DNA from: Cohnella hashimotonis
Lineage (GTDB): Bacteria; Bacillota; Bacilli; Paenibacillales; Paenibacillaceae
Assembly (NCBI RefSeq): GCF_030014955.1
Contig: NZ_JAGRPV010000001.1
Span: forward strand, 3,224,001-3,288,000
Direction: 5' to 3'
Length of the DNA stretch: 64,000 bases
The translations under genes were made by a program, and so were the position numbers. Shown one piece after another: positions 53,511 to 63,775 of the stretch. Within the stretch, counting starts at the first letter, position 1, and each line of letters begins with the position of its first letter. The notes under the pieces are model-generated. The model was not told where the DNA came from. It searched no databases and worked only from the letters and a program-made list of their open reading frames with translations.

Positions 53511-54596
53511 CTATTCTTCCTCTACTCTTCCCATGATCAAAGACAACAGGACCTGGGCATAGCAGCGAATGAGGAAATCGTTCGGATGATTTACGTTGTT
53601 GCCTGTCAGATCGGCGTAATTCTTGTACTTCAGCAGCTCCCGATGAACGGCCGTCATATCGGCGACCGCTGCTCTGCCGCCGCTTGCGCTCGCAAGATCG
53701 CGCAGGACAGCGGCATATTCCGCCTGATTTCCCGAGAAAAAAGTGTCCGGGTTCGCCAGCATCGGCGCGACAAGTATAAAATCCGCAGCGCCGTTTACGG
53801 TCTCCACCTGCTTCATGATCGCCGAGATGTTGGCCGCATACTGGTCCGGCGCGACCTTGCTCGTGCCGTCGTTCATGCCGAAGGCGATAATGGCCATATC
53901 GGGTGCCCAGTCTTCCAATACCCGGTCCACGATCTGAAGTCCGCCCTCGCTGGTGATTCCGCCGAACGAACCATTTTTATAAGCGATTTTCGATCCGTAC
54001 GTTTCTTCCAGAATCGCCGAGACTTGCTCGCCCCATGTCGGCAAAAAAGGAGCTGCACCGGTTTTTCCGCTTGCATTCGCACCTTCCGCGATGCTGTCTC
54101 CGAATACGAGCAGGTTGAGCGGCTCGGCGTTCGCCAACTTGGCGGCCGTACATTCGGGACATGCAGCCTCAGGTGCAGCAAGCGCCCGATACCCGCTGGT
54201 TTTGCTGCATTTGTAGCTGACGACGACCTGTTTGTCGTGGAAAAAGTGGCCTTCCGAAAACAGGCTGTAGCCGCCGCTCACTCTTTTCTGCACCCATCCC
54301 TCCCGGTTCTCCTCAGGGAACATTTCCTCGATACGGGTAATCGGAACGCGCGATTTGGGAGGGAACCACAGTCGTCCGTCTTCTACGACCCAATCCGTTC
54401 CTTCCTCGTATATCGTGTCTAATCTGGCGTTGCGTACTTCAACGATCTCCTCCGGCTTGTATAGCAGTCGGCCCTCGATCCTTTCCCTCTCTCCCTTTGC
54501 GACGGGCAGAATAGGCTCGTAAAGCATGAAATTTCCGGTCCAAAAGGGCTTCGTCAGCTCTTTTAAGCGAGCAGTCTCGAATCGTTTCTCTGGCAT
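53511..54596 (-). CDS. SGNH/GDSL-family hydrolase (probable carbohydrate esterase)
   Basis: A 361-residue protein, no signal peptide. The N-terminal ~150 residues form a beta-rich accessory domain; the C-terminal SGNH domain has block I 'LLVFGDSIAEGAN' (Ser168), block II Gly in 'YKNGSFGGITSEGG', block III 'IIAFGMNDGT' and block V Asp/His in the 'NNVNHPNDFLIR' segment. Such enzymes deacetylate sugars, including pectin-type oligosaccharides. It follows the GH36 gene by 9 bases, so it likely removes acyl groups from the oligosaccharides imported by the ABC system. Confidence 0.88.
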   Translation of the reverse strand: MPEKRFETARLKELTKPFWTGNFMLYEPILPVAKGERERIEGRLLYKPEEIVEVRNARLDTIYEEGTDWVVEDGRLWFPPKSRVPITRIEEMFPEENREGWVQKRVSGGYSLFSEGHFFHDKQVVVSYKCSKTSGYRALAAPEAACPECTAAKLANAEPLNLLVFGDSIAEGANASGKTGAAPFLPTWGEQVSAILEETYGSKIAYKNGSFGGITSEGGLQIVDRVLEDWAPDMAIIAFGMNDGTSKVAPDQYAANISAIMKQVETVNGAADFILVAPMLANPDTFFSGNQAEYAAVLRDLASASGGRAAVADMTAVHRELLKYKNYADLTGNNVNHPNDFLIRCYAQVLLSLIMGRVEEE

Positions 54597-54605
54597 GGCG
54601 TCCTC

Positions 54606-56807
54606 CTAATCGGTGTCGAAGCGAACCTCGAACAGCCGCGCTTGATAGGCTTTCGGAAAACGAACCGTAAGCAGCCCTTTGTTGGCGCTGTATGTGGCTT
54701 CGACGCCTTGATCCTCTTGCGGATATACAAGGTTAACCGTTGCCTTGCACCCCCGCCAGCGCGCAAGCGGTATCGTCTGATATTCGGCACCGCTTCCGAG
54801 TCTCCATACGGATAGCAGAATGCGTTTCCGGTTGGGCGATGCCAAGCCTACGCAGTTCCAGCTGTCCGTGTCGTTGATGCGCTTAAAACCTAGCGGCCAG
54901 ATCGGATGAGACCCGCCGATAAAGTCTCTCTCCTTTTTATACACGGCTACCGCATCCGCAATCAAGCGGCGATTGGTTTCGTCGGCCAGATGAAGATGCC
55001 CCGATACATAAAGACTGCCGCACAAACCGTTAATCATATTAAATATCGTCTGCTCCCCGTCTTCCATCGCTTGTAGATACTGATCTTCCTTTAATTTCCC
55101 AGGAAAAGCGAGGTCGGCATGTAGAAGCGGATAAGGATAAGCCCATATCCCAAGCTGCTCTGGCAATACGGCGGCGAGACTGCCTCCGATGATCGAAGGG
55201 TACTTCCGGTAATCCTCCTGATCGCTGGAGCTTTGCAGATGGAAATGGGAGAGCGCCTCGTAATCCGCACGCATGCCGCCGGATGCGCAGTTTTCCAATA
55301 GCAGGTGCGGATGCCGCGATTTGACCTGTCCGATAAAATCGTAGAAATCCCGCATCGCCTGCTGCAGACCGGCCGCTGCCGCTCTTCCGCCCGTATCGTC
55401 GCCCGTTCCGATGCAAAGATTATAGTCGTTTTTGATATAGCGTACGCCCATCCGCACGAGACGATCGATGACCTCGTGCATACAGGCGCGCACGTCGGGG
55501 TTGCCGAATTGAAGGAACCAGCGCGGCCCTCCGCCTGCGCGAATGCCGTAACGCCGGATGAACCAGTCGTCCGGCTTGGCGGCTAACGCGGCGTCCTCGC
55601 CGCACACCTCCATCTCGAGCCATAAGCCCGGCTTCATTCCCTGCTCGGAGATATAGGCGAGGAAGGCTTCAAGCCCTTCTTTGCCGAACCGGTTGCGGCT
55701 TGGCCGCCAATCGCCCAGCCCGCTGCCCCAGGATGCGCCAAGCTCGCCGAACCAGCCGGCATCGATGCAGAAATATTCGCAGCCCGCTGCGGCAGCCGCT
55801 TCGACGAGCGGCACGAGCTTCTCCTGGGACGGATCGCCCCACAGCGCGTTCATGTAGTCGTTGTAGACGACAGGTGCCGTAGGCACGGTCCCATTCGTCG
55901 ATTGCGTCAAATATCTCCGATAGCCCGTCAATTCTCTGACGGCATCCGTAAAATCCCCGTTGCAGCAGCCAAAGGCAGCCGGAACGGCCTCGTACTTTTC
56001 GCCGGGCGCCAGCTCCGAGCTCCATCCGCCGTACCGCTCGTCGGCGCCGTCCGCATGAATAAAGATTGCTCCGCTGTCGTCGCTCCAGGAGCCGCGGTGG
56101 CCGATCTCGAAATGCCAGTCGGCGGACGTCTCGAGCTGCCAATACCACGCCTTCCCCGTTTCGAGGTCCTCCAATACAGCCATCGGAAGCAGTTTACCCG
56201 TGCTCCAGCTTCCCACGGACGAGAAGTGAACGGCAGCTGCGCTCGGATGCGTCGAAGTGGGGTATAGCCCCAACTCCTCCAGGTCGCCGGCCCGCCACTG
56301 TCCCTCGCCGTTCCACGTCTGACGGCAATAATGAACGCGTATTTTGTTTTTATCATGCCAGGGCAGCCCCCCGTCGGTGGCAATTCCCTGCACGCACATC
56401 GAAGAGACATGCGTCAGCACGACCGGCAGCGCGCCTTCGTTCGTGACGACCGTCGACTGACGGATGACTGCCGTATCCGGAATAAATCGCATCTCCGTCT
56501 CAACCTTCAAGCCGAGCTGCTCATGCTTGTAAGCTATCGCTAGCTTCTCTTCGTCGGAGATCCAGGACAGCTGCTTCATTTCGAGCGGCAGGTTCGTAAG
56601 TCCGGCGATCAGCGCGGGCGAATGGCCATATGGGACGCCGGCGACCGCCAGTTCGAAAGGAGGAAAAGGAATCGCGGGAACCTTGGACTTCAGCTTACAT
56701 TCGGTATTGAACGTAGCTTGCATACGTCCGTTTTCCGTATCCGTAAAGCCGATCGCCATGCCGGCATGCTCGATCGTCAGCGTCTGCGTTTTATCCGTCA
56801 TTGGCAT
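54606..56807 (-). CDS. GH36-family alpha-galactosidase-like glycosidase
   Basis: A 733-residue cytosolic clan GH-D enzyme: N-terminal beta-supersandwich (~1-300), (beta/alpha)8 barrel (~310-620), and C-terminal beta domain. The nucleophile is Asp461 in 'VRYIKNDYN', and the acid/base Asp529 in 'LQSSSDQED'; 'ENCASGG' (505-511) and 'PGLWLEMEV' are family marks. The usual 'KWDMN' is here 'KNDYN', so the substrate may deviate from plain raffinose-type alpha-galactosides. The first ATG (56807, GGGAG upstream) overlaps the preceding gene by 10 bases. Confidence 0.9.
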   Translation of the reverse strand: MPMTDKTQTLTIEHAGMAIGFTDTENGRMQATFNTECKLKSKVPAIPFPPFELAVAGVPYGHSPALIAGLTNLPLEMKQLSWISDEEKLAIAYKHEQLGLKVETEMRFIPDTAVIRQSTVVTNEGALPVVLTHVSSMCVQGIATDGGLPWHDKNKIRVHYCRQTWNGEGQWRAGDLEELGLYPTSTHPSAAAVHFSSVGSWSTGKLLPMAVLEDLETGKAWYWQLETSADWHFEIGHRGSWSDDSGAIFIHADGADERYGGWSSELAPGEKYEAVPAAFGCCNGDFTDAVRELTGYRRYLTQSTNGTVPTAPVVYNDYMNALWGDPSQEKLVPLVEAAAAAGCEYFCIDAGWFGELGASWGSGLGDWRPSRNRFGKEGLEAFLAYISEQGMKPGLWLEMEVCGEDAALAAKPDDWFIRRYGIRAGGGPRWFLQFGNPDVRACMHEVIDRLVRMGVRYIKNDYNLCIGTGDDTGGRAAAAGLQQAMRDFYDFIGQVKSRHPHLLLENCASGGMRADYEALSHFHLQSSSDQEDYRKYPSIIGGSLAAVLPEQLGIWAYPYPLLHADLAFPGKLKEDQYLQAMEDGEQTIFNMINGLCGSLYVSGHLHLADETNRRLIADAVAVYKKERDFIGGSHPIWPLGFKRINDTDSWNCVGLASPNRKRILLSVWRLGSGAEYQTIPLARWRGCKATVNLVYPQEDQGVEATYSANKGLLTVRFPKAYQARLFEVRFDTD

Positions 56808-59761
56808 TGGCTAATCTCCCTGTAGACGAGCTCCAGTTCGCCGATCGCCAGCGGCTTCAGCACGTAGCGGTCCGTCCATCCGGATCGGTCGAAGAAATGG
56901 GACGGCGTCAAAAAGTTAATGGCTTCGTCGTCCGCGAGATGATGCGGACCGATCAGATTGCGCAGCGAGCCCATGATTTTAAATTCGAAACGGCAGTCTT
57001 GGCCTGTCCAGTGCTCCGTAATATCCCATTCCCAAGGCTCCCAAGCTCGCGCACCGTTAAGGATACCGTTCACATATAATCGAATCGAGCCGGCTTGCGG
57101 CCTGGTTAACCGAAGCAGCCATTTTCCCGGCGGTCTCTCCTGCCCCCGGTGACGTTCCATTTCGTCCAATGAGAAGCCGAATGCCATGCTTCCGGCATAG
57201 AACGGATAACCTTGTTCGCTCACATCGCCTGTCGGATCCTTTATCGTACCCTGCGCTCGCTGAAGGATCGGAACTTTTCCATCCGTTAACAAGACGGAAA
57301 AATCGCCGATCACATACATGTTTTCCATATGCCCGGCACCATCTCGAACGCCAAGGCGTGCCTCTACTTCGTTGCTGCCTTTTCTCATCAGGCCAGACGG
57401 AACCTGATAGCAGAGCCAATCCGGATCAATCCAGGTGGAACCGTCTGTAATGAGCGGACAGCCGTTCCATCGGACTTCCAGAGCCTGATGGCGCTCGACG
57501 ACGAGCTGCAGTTGCAGCTCGGGCATGGCTTCGCCGAGTTGAACTTCGGCGAGAAACCGCGTATCTGGGTCGCCGGCAGATCCGGCATGAATCCATTCCG
57601 CCAACGGGAGCGGCGCGGACCACAGCGCTGCATTCTCTTCGTAGCGAGAAAATCGGTCCAATAACAGCACGTTCGGCTGCAGCGGAACTGGTGCGGAATC
57701 CAGGGGAATCGTAAAGCGTTCTTCCGCGCTATTATTCGGGTATCCGGCCACACCCTCTTCGCCGGCTTGTGGAGTGGCGCCGAGCAGCAGCGTGCCGCGC
57801 GGTTCGAAAATCCATTCGACCTCCGTTCGGTTCCCTTCGGTGCGGGCCGGGATCGGAAGAACTTCGCCCGTCTCCGCGTTCCATTCGAATAAATTCGCGG
57901 CAAACGCAATCTTAAGCTCAACGCGTATACGCTTCTTTTCAGACATGTTGGCCAGAAAATAAAGCCGCTGCGAGCCCGTCTCGCGCTCATGAAGCCAGAT
58001 GGTTCCGCCATCCTCACCTTCCACGACAATCGACTGCGGCACTTGCGTGCTTAATCGATCGATCGAGAACGGCAGCAGCGGAAGCTGCCTGAGTTGCTCG
58101 GGAAGCATCGATGATTCAGGCACCCCATCGTCACCGGGGCCCTGTGGAATGCGCGTATCTGTCCCATCTTCGCAAAAAATCGGGAAACCACGTTCGGCGA
58201 GCTGCTCCAGCAGCCGAACCGTCGATTTTCGCAGGCGCGTGCACGCTGGAATTATAACCGCCTGATAAACGGCTTCCTTGATGCGCAGTCCCTCCCCGGA
58301 CACCGAGCCGTATTTATCAAGCAGATGTTCGTTGCCGTAGTCGAAATTTAGATGGGCGTCCAGAAGCTGCAGCGACAGTTTCTCCAAAGCCGCGTTCAAC
58401 TCGGGCACTAAAGAATGATCGAGCGGCGAATACAACTCGAATGCCGATTCGATCGGATGAATGACGAGCACCGGCGCGATTCGCTTCCCGCGCGTGAGCG
58501 CATAGCTCATTCTCGCCTGGTAGTCAGTCAGCAAGCGATAGTCTCCCCACCAGGGCTGCTGCGGGCCGAGTGTCGGGGGATAGTCGCGCTTCCCCTCGCC
58601 TTCCATCGAATAAGGGAGCAGATGCGGACTAAAGAGGTTGATACCGTGGATCAGATGCCAGTCCGTCATCCATTTTTGCCTGCTCAATTCGAAGCCTTGG
58701 CCGGCGCAGGCAAATAGCTCGGACAGCGCCCGCTCTCTGCCAAGCTGGTTCGCGACGCTCGTCACCTGCTTCGCAGACAAGACCGTCGTGTAGGGCTGTA
58801 CTTGTTGCTCCGGACGGCTCACCTGGAAGTAACGGCCCAGATGGTCCATGCCGGGAATATGCATATACTCGTATTGCCGCATAACGTCGCCGACCCATTC
58901 CATTTGGTAGACCAGCCTGTCCTCGGCCATGAGGTGGCCGGTGTACAGAAGGCCGCGGCTGTCGCACCAGTCGTACAGCACTTTGCTGAAGCGCTCCGCG
59001 AACAGCTCCACGACGAGCGACCAATAATCGTACCGGACACTACGGTAGTCGCCTTCCGGTAAGAAAAGAGCATGCAAGCGAGGCAGCAGGCTGTAACCGT
59101 ATTTTTCGAAAAAAAGCGCATCCAGGCCTGTCGTCCACGGCAGCGCCGGTACGTCAGGATTGAGCCACAGCAAGGCGCAGGCTTCGTCGCTGAAAACGCC
59201 CGGAACGGTTCGCCCGAAGCTCGAGCCGAACCGCGCCTCGTAATGCCGGTGCGTGCGCTCGATGAACGCTTCGGTCACCCGCGTATCGAGCAGGTCCACA
59301 TAAGAAGCGCCTTCAAATCGCGCATCGCCCAGCGGTTGAATCCATTCGTATAAATATTGTATGGCGCCGTCCGCTTCATATACTTCGAGCAGCCTGCAAA
59401 TCTCGTCGTCCTCCCGCCGCTCCGGCAGCATCACAAGCGCTTTTGCGCGATATTCGCGCCCCAGCGAAGGTATAATGCCGCCGGCGAAGCCGCTCGGCCA
59501 TCCTTTCTCGTCGTAAATCCATGCCTTCATGCCAAGCCGATCCGCTTCTTCGATACATAATCGGACGCAGTCGAACCAATCTTCATCCAGATAACCGGTC
59601 TTCAGTCCGTTTCTGGCATGCATGAAGAAGCCGCCGACGCCGGCCTCGCGCATTTGAGAGATTTGCGTCCGCAGACGTTCGGGGGTCAATCCGCCGTTCC
59701 ACGACCAGAACGGAACGGGGCGGAACTCGACTGCCGGCTCCTTGAATTCGGATGGATTCAC
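56798..59761 (-). CDS. GH106-like glycoside hydrolase
   Basis: A 987-residue cytosolic protein. It starts 'EFRPVPFWSWNGGLTPERLRTQISQMREAGVGGFFMHARNGLKTGYLDEDWFDCVRLCIEEADRLGMKAWIYDEKGWPSGFAGG', the hallmark of GH106-type alpha-L-rhamnosidases and related uncharacterised hydrolases. The barrel is followed by beta-sandwich domains; near the C-terminus 'PPGKWLLRLTRPQAGSIRLYVNGILNGARAWEPWEWDITEHW' looks like a galactose-binding-like module. Its position between GH78 and GH36 genes supports action on rhamnose-containing oligosaccharides. The start overlaps the GH78 stop (ATGA). Confidence 0.85.
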   Translation of the reverse strand: MNPSEFKEPAVEFRPVPFWSWNGGLTPERLRTQISQMREAGVGGFFMHARNGLKTGYLDEDWFDCVRLCIEEADRLGMKAWIYDEKGWPSGFAGGIIPSLGREYRAKALVMLPERREDDEICRLLEVYEADGAIQYLYEWIQPLGDARFEGASYVDLLDTRVTEAFIERTHRHYEARFGSSFGRTVPGVFSDEACALLWLNPDVPALPWTTGLDALFFEKYGYSLLPRLHALFLPEGDYRSVRYDYWSLVVELFAERFSKVLYDWCDSRGLLYTGHLMAEDRLVYQMEWVGDVMRQYEYMHIPGMDHLGRYFQVSRPEQQVQPYTTVLSAKQVTSVANQLGRERALSELFACAGQGFELSRQKWMTDWHLIHGINLFSPHLLPYSMEGEGKRDYPPTLGPQQPWWGDYRLLTDYQARMSYALTRGKRIAPVLVIHPIESAFELYSPLDHSLVPELNAALEKLSLQLLDAHLNFDYGNEHLLDKYGSVSGEGLRIKEAVYQAVIIPACTRLRKSTVRLLEQLAERGFPIFCEDGTDTRIPQGPGDDGVPESSMLPEQLRQLPLLPFSIDRLSTQVPQSIVVEGEDGGTIWLHERETGSQRLYFLANMSEKKRIRVELKIAFAANLFEWNAETGEVLPIPARTEGNRTEVEWIFEPRGTLLLGATPQAGEEGVAGYPNNSAEERFTIPLDSAPVPLQPNVLLLDRFSRYEENAALWSAPLPLAEWIHAGSAGDPDTRFLAEVQLGEAMPELQLQLVVERHQALEVRWNGCPLITDGSTWIDPDWLCYQVPSGLMRKGSNEVEARLGVRDGAGHMENMYVIGDFSVLLTDGKVPILQRAQGTIKDPTGDVSEQGYPFYAGSMAFGFSLDEMERHRGQERPPGKWLLRLTRPQAGSIRLYVNGILNGARAWEPWEWDITEHWTGQDCRFEFKIMGSLRNLIGPHHLADDEAINFLTPSHFFDRSGWTDRYVLKPLAIGELELVYREISQCQ

Positions 59762-61920
59762 TTCCGATTCCTCCTGGTTACCGGCTGCAAGCGATCGTTT
59801 CCAGTGCCGTCGACAATCTCAATGCCTTCAGGCGCGTCGATCGTGGAAGCCAACGTACCGTCAGCTTGCTTCTCCCACCTAACATGTACAGGTCCCATAG
59901 GCGTACTAACAGTTCCCTGGCAGCGATTCATGCCAGGCACCGCATGAGGCTGGAAGGCGATCTTACTGTAGCCGGGCGCAAGCGGCCGAATGCCGAGCAG
60001 ATGTCGGCTCATCCACTGGACGGGCGTGCTCGACCAACTGTGGCACAGGCTGATCCGATAAGATTCGTAAGCCGTGTAGGTCGTCAAGGCATGATGAAAA
60101 TCGTCCGCCTGCGCAAGCGTAATGCTTTCCCAAAAGGTCGTCGCCCCTTGCGCCAGCATCCGGCCCCATACTTGCTCGACCGCCTCCCAGCCTTGGTCCA
60201 GCTTCCCTCGAAGCGCGAGTCTCTCGGCCAGCCAATAGGCGGATAGCGGCGTCACCGGATCGCTTAACGCGATGTGGTTCAGGGCGGCCAACTCCTGCGC
60301 TTCGCTCACATAGCCGCTCTCGGCACCGAGCAAGAGCGCGATCAAGGATGAGCTGTTCAAAAATTCGGAGGCGGGAATCGCCGGCAAGGGGTTCTCGGGA
60401 ACGGGCAGTTCGAGGCCGGGAATCGCTTCGTTCAGTTGACGCACGCTTTTGATCGCCAGCGCGAGTACCGCATGCAGCGTATGCCAGGCATCTGCCTCGG
60501 TCATCGGCACCCATTCGATAAAAGCCTGGTGACGCTGCTTCAAAAACCCCGACGCATAATCGATATTTTCGATGATCCATCCCATATGCCTGGTCAGGTC
60601 CGGCTTCATTTCGATCACGAATTCCCGGTCGGCGGTATGCAAGTAATAGTCCCATACGTTAACGAACCACCAGCACGTATAGGCGGGAATCGAATTCATC
60701 CAATAACCGTAAGGCGTATCGCCCAGCTCCCGGATCGTACGCTTCAAAACGGCAAAATCGTTCCATAGCACGTAATCGGCTTTGGCGGCCATAAAGAAAT
60801 CGTAGGTCCAGTTCAGGCGATCGCGCTTCACGCCGTCCCACAGCCCCGTCTGATGGCAGATCCGATTCGTATGCACCGAGGTTTGATAGATCCGGTCGGC
60901 GACGGGAAGGTCGGAGCGGAATTGCCCGATCGGTTCGAGCATGACGCCGACCTCCTCGAATGCGATGCGCAGATGAAACGCTTCTTCAGGCGGGCCGATC
61001 ATGAAAAATTGCACGTAGCGCATGCCCTGGTGCAATATCGTGAAGCTCCCGCCAGGGTCGACCGCGAAGCTCTCGGTGATGCAGCCGGCATAGTTGTCCA
61101 GCTCGGCAATCGATTCAGCACCGTTCCATAAGAGCAAGGCCGGCCGATCCGAGTCGTTGTCGACGCGAAACCGCATATTGTATTCGGCGTCCATCGCTAC
61201 GCGAATCCACGGTCCCTCATCCAGACCGGCTTGTTGCTGAAAGGCGCGCAGCTCGGTCCATTCCTGCTGCTTGCGCAAATGGTAAAAAATATGCCGTTCG
61301 TTTCGCTGTATCTCCGGTAGCTGCGTCTCCTTCGCATACATCCCTTTTAACGTTAAAATGCCGTCCTCGCCGATTTGCGCGGCTAACTTCGATTGTTCCA
61401 ATACGTCGCAGGACGTCAAGGCGCTCGTCCCGATGTCGTCGTACCCGCCTTTGACGAACCATGATGGCGCGTTCTCCAGGTCGCCGTACGGCTCTTCTCC
61501 ATACACGCAGACGGCTCGAGCCGGCAAGTCTCCGGAGGTCCAGCTCTCGTCCGTCGGCAGCCACACCCCGTTTCCTTCCAGGAAGCCGATGCAGCCAACG
61601 CGCCGTTCGATTAGATGGACATTGACGTCCACAATCGGCATCGCCTCGTTGCAGACGATCTTCAATTCAATCCGATGAGGGCCAGGGGCGATCGTTTCAA
61701 GAAAGCCAATTTCCGTAAACGAAGCGAGATTGCCCGGATGCTCCGGCAACTCCCCGATCAGACGATCGTCCAAAGAAATCACGACATGGCCTGTCGCGGC
61801 CAAGTAGAGCTTTGGATCGTTTATCGCCGTTTCCACAAAAAAGCTTCTCTCCAACACGACCTGCATGCGATCGCTGCCGGCTTCGTGCCAGATCCACTTC
61901 GGTACCGCTTGGTCAGCCAC
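59758..61920 (-). CDS. GH78-like alpha-L-rhamnosidase
   Basis: A 720-residue cytosolic protein with N-terminal beta-sandwich domains (~1-330) and an (alpha/alpha)6 catalytic toroid (~335-640): 'TGLWDGVKRDRLNWTYDFFMAAKADYVLWND' carries the conserved D-G-x-x-R-D-R-x-x-W acid region, and 'ISLCHSWSSTPVQWMSRHLLGIRPLAPGYSKIAFQP' is the typical C-terminal closure. It would release terminal alpha-L-rhamnose. Start: GTG at 61920 behind GAAGGGC. It lies 25 bases after the second permease gene, within a transport-plus-hydrolysis operon. Confidence 0.9.
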   Translation of the reverse strand: MADQAVPKWIWHEAGSDRMQVVLERSFFVETAINDPKLYLAATGHVVISLDDRLIGELPEHPGNLASFTEIGFLETIAPGPHRIELKIVCNEAMPIVDVNVHLIERRVGCIGFLEGNGVWLPTDESWTSGDLPARAVCVYGEEPYGDLENAPSWFVKGGYDDIGTSALTSCDVLEQSKLAAQIGEDGILTLKGMYAKETQLPEIQRNERHIFYHLRKQQEWTELRAFQQQAGLDEGPWIRVAMDAEYNMRFRVDNDSDRPALLLWNGAESIAELDNYAGCITESFAVDPGGSFTILHQGMRYVQFFMIGPPEEAFHLRIAFEEVGVMLEPIGQFRSDLPVADRIYQTSVHTNRICHQTGLWDGVKRDRLNWTYDFFMAAKADYVLWNDFAVLKRTIRELGDTPYGYWMNSIPAYTCWWFVNVWDYYLHTADREFVIEMKPDLTRHMGWIIENIDYASGFLKQRHQAFIEWVPMTEADAWHTLHAVLALAIKSVRQLNEAIPGLELPVPENPLPAIPASEFLNSSSLIALLLGAESGYVSEAQELAALNHIALSDPVTPLSAYWLAERLALRGKLDQGWEAVEQVWGRMLAQGATTFWESITLAQADDFHHALTTYTAYESYRISLCHSWSSTPVQWMSRHLLGIRPLAPGYSKIAFQPHAVPGMNRCQGTVSTPMGPVHVRWEKQADGTLASTIDAPEGIEIVDGTGNDRLQPVTRRNRK

Positions 61921-61945
61921 GCCCTTCAGTCCCTTCCATTCACCT

Positions 61946-62800
61946 TTAACCTTTGATGCCCGTCGAGACGACCGTACCCGAGATCAGCTTCTTCTGCGCG
62001 AAGAAAAAGACGAGAATGACCGGGACGACCGCCAGGCTGCAGGCCGCCATCAGCTGCGCCGTCGTAATCGAACCGATGGTTGCGCCGCCTGCTTCGCCAG
62101 GGGACAATGCATACAATCCGAGCGCCAGGGTAAAGCTTTTTTCCTTGCTTAAATAAATCAACGGCCCCATAAAATCGTTCCAGGTCGACATGAATACGCC
62201 GATGGCCACAACCGTCAGTCCCGGCCTGCACAGCGGCATGGAAATGCGCCAAAAAATATGCCAGAGATTCGCGCCGTCGATTTTGGCGGCCTCGTCGAAA
62301 TCGTGGGGAAGCGTCGCGAAAAACTGCCGGAGCAAAAAAATGTTGAACGCTCCGCCGCCAAAAAAAGTCGGCACGATCAGCGGGAGCAGCGTATTGGTCC
62401 AATTCAGCTTGCTGAACAGCACGTAAACCGGAATCATCGTCACCGCGCCCGGCAGCATCATCGTCGCGAGTACGATGCCGAATATGAGATTGCGATAGGG
62501 AAACCGCAACCGGGCGAATCCGAATGCGCAAAAAGCGGCCGACAGCGTGCCCCCGACAACACTGAAAAAGACGACGATGCCGGTGTTGCCGATATAAGAA
62601 AGAAATGGCTTGATGGTCCAAATTTCCGAATACGCTTCTGCCGTGAATTGCGTCGGAAAGACGACCGGCGGAACCTTATATAGATCGTCGAGTCCCATAA
62701 AGCTGCGGGCGACCATCCAGATCAGCGGAAACAGAAAAACGACCGCGCTTCCCAGCAGCAAGGCATACAGCACCAACGAAGATTTAACGGGCAATCTCAT
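61946..62800 (-). CDS. Carbohydrate ABC transporter permease (MalG/LacG type)
   Basis: A 284-residue permease with six helices and the EAA loop 'LPHDFDEAAKIDGANLWHIFWRISMPLCRPGLTVVAIGVFMSTWNDFMGPLIYL', of the CUT1 family. It ends in the usual 'FFAQKKLISGTVVSTGIKG'. Together with the permease encoded next upstream it forms the channel of an oligosaccharide importer; the ATPase is probably a shared MsmX-like protein encoded elsewhere. It begins directly after the stop of the upstream permease gene. Confidence 0.95.
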   Translation of the reverse strand: MRLPVKSSLVLYALLLGSAVVFLFPLIWMVARSFMGLDDLYKVPPVVFPTQFTAEAYSEIWTIKPFLSYIGNTGIVVFFSVVGGTLSAAFCAFGFARLRFPYRNLIFGIVLATMMLPGAVTMIPVYVLFSKLNWTNTLLPLIVPTFFGGGAFNIFLLRQFFATLPHDFDEAAKIDGANLWHIFWRISMPLCRPGLTVVAIGVFMSTWNDFMGPLIYLSKEKSFTLALGLYALSPGEAGGATIGSITTAQLMAACSLAVVPVILVFFFAQKKLISGTVVSTGIKG

Positions 62801-63691
62801 CTATCTGACCTCTCCTTCGTAATGGACCCAGGATCGGCTCGTTCTAAAGATGAATGCCGTCAGCAGCAGCACGATAACGAACAGCACCCATGCCAGCGAC
62901 GAAGCATATCCCATCTCCAGCGTGCGAAACGCCTTCTTGTAAATCATCACCATGAGAAAGTTGCTTGCGTTGAGCGGCCCGCCCGCCGTCGTCGCCATGA
63001 CTTGGCCGAACACCTGGAACGAGCCGATAAAGCCCATGATCAAATTAAAAAAGATGACCGGCGTAATCATCGGAATCGTGATGGTCCAGAAGCGCCGCAT
63101 CCGGGATGCGCCGTCCACGATCGCCGCTTCGTACAGCGGAGCGGGAATGCCCTGGAAGCCGGCCAGCCAGATAATCATCGATCCGCCCGCCTGCCACAGC
63201 CCCATAATGATGAGCGAAGGCATAACCGATTCCGGATGCGAGAACCAGCTGTACGGCGGCAATCCGACCATATCCAGCAACTTGTTCGCGAAGCCGTAAG
63301 TCGGGCTGTACAGCTGCTTCCACAATATGCCCAACGCCACGACCGGAACGACGACCGGCAAATAAAAGATCGTCCGGAACAAGCCGATGCCGGGCAGATT
63401 GCGATGAAGCAGCAGCGCCAGCAGAAAACCGATCAGGAGAGATGCAGGCACGGAAATGCCGGTAAAAATGCCGGTAATCTTTAAAGATTGCCAGAACTCC
63501 GGATCATGCAGCAATTTGTCGTAGTTGTCCGTGCCGACCCACTGCGGCGACTTGATAATATTGAATTTCGTAAAGCTGTAGTACAGAGACTGCAGTACGG
63601 GCCAAGCGGTGAACAGCAGTATGCCGACCGTCACGGGCGAAGTGAACAAATAGCCGGCGATCGCTTCGCGCACTTTTTTTGTGGATCTCAT
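62801..63691 (-). CDS. Carbohydrate ABC transporter permease (MalF/LacF type)
   Basis: A 296-residue CUT1 permease with 'AGYLFTSPVTVGILLFTAWPVLQSLYYSFTKFN' at the start and the EAA loop 'IPAPLYEAAIVDGASRMRRFWTITIPMITPVIFFNLIMG'. AAGGGGAAG precedes the ATG. It lies 84 bases after the sugar-binding protein gene and is coupled to the partner permease. No ATPase gene is visible in the window. Confidence 0.95.
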   Translation of the reverse strand: MRSTKKVREAIAGYLFTSPVTVGILLFTAWPVLQSLYYSFTKFNIIKSPQWVGTDNYDKLLHDPEFWQSLKITGIFTGISVPASLLIGFLLALLLHRNLPGIGLFRTIFYLPVVVPVVALGILWKQLYSPTYGFANKLLDMVGLPPYSWFSHPESVMPSLIIMGLWQAGGSMIIWLAGFQGIPAPLYEAAIVDGASRMRRFWTITIPMITPVIFFNLIMGFIGSFQVFGQVMATTAGGPLNASNFLMVMIYKKAFRTLEMGYASSLAWVLFVIVLLLTAFIFRTSRSWVHYEGEVR

Positions 63692-63775
63692 GTAGCTCTT
63701 CCCCTTTCCGCGTTCGGGCGGAGGAACTCCTGCTTGCCCCCCCCGCCCCGAAACTCCTGCTGCGCTGCCCTTCGG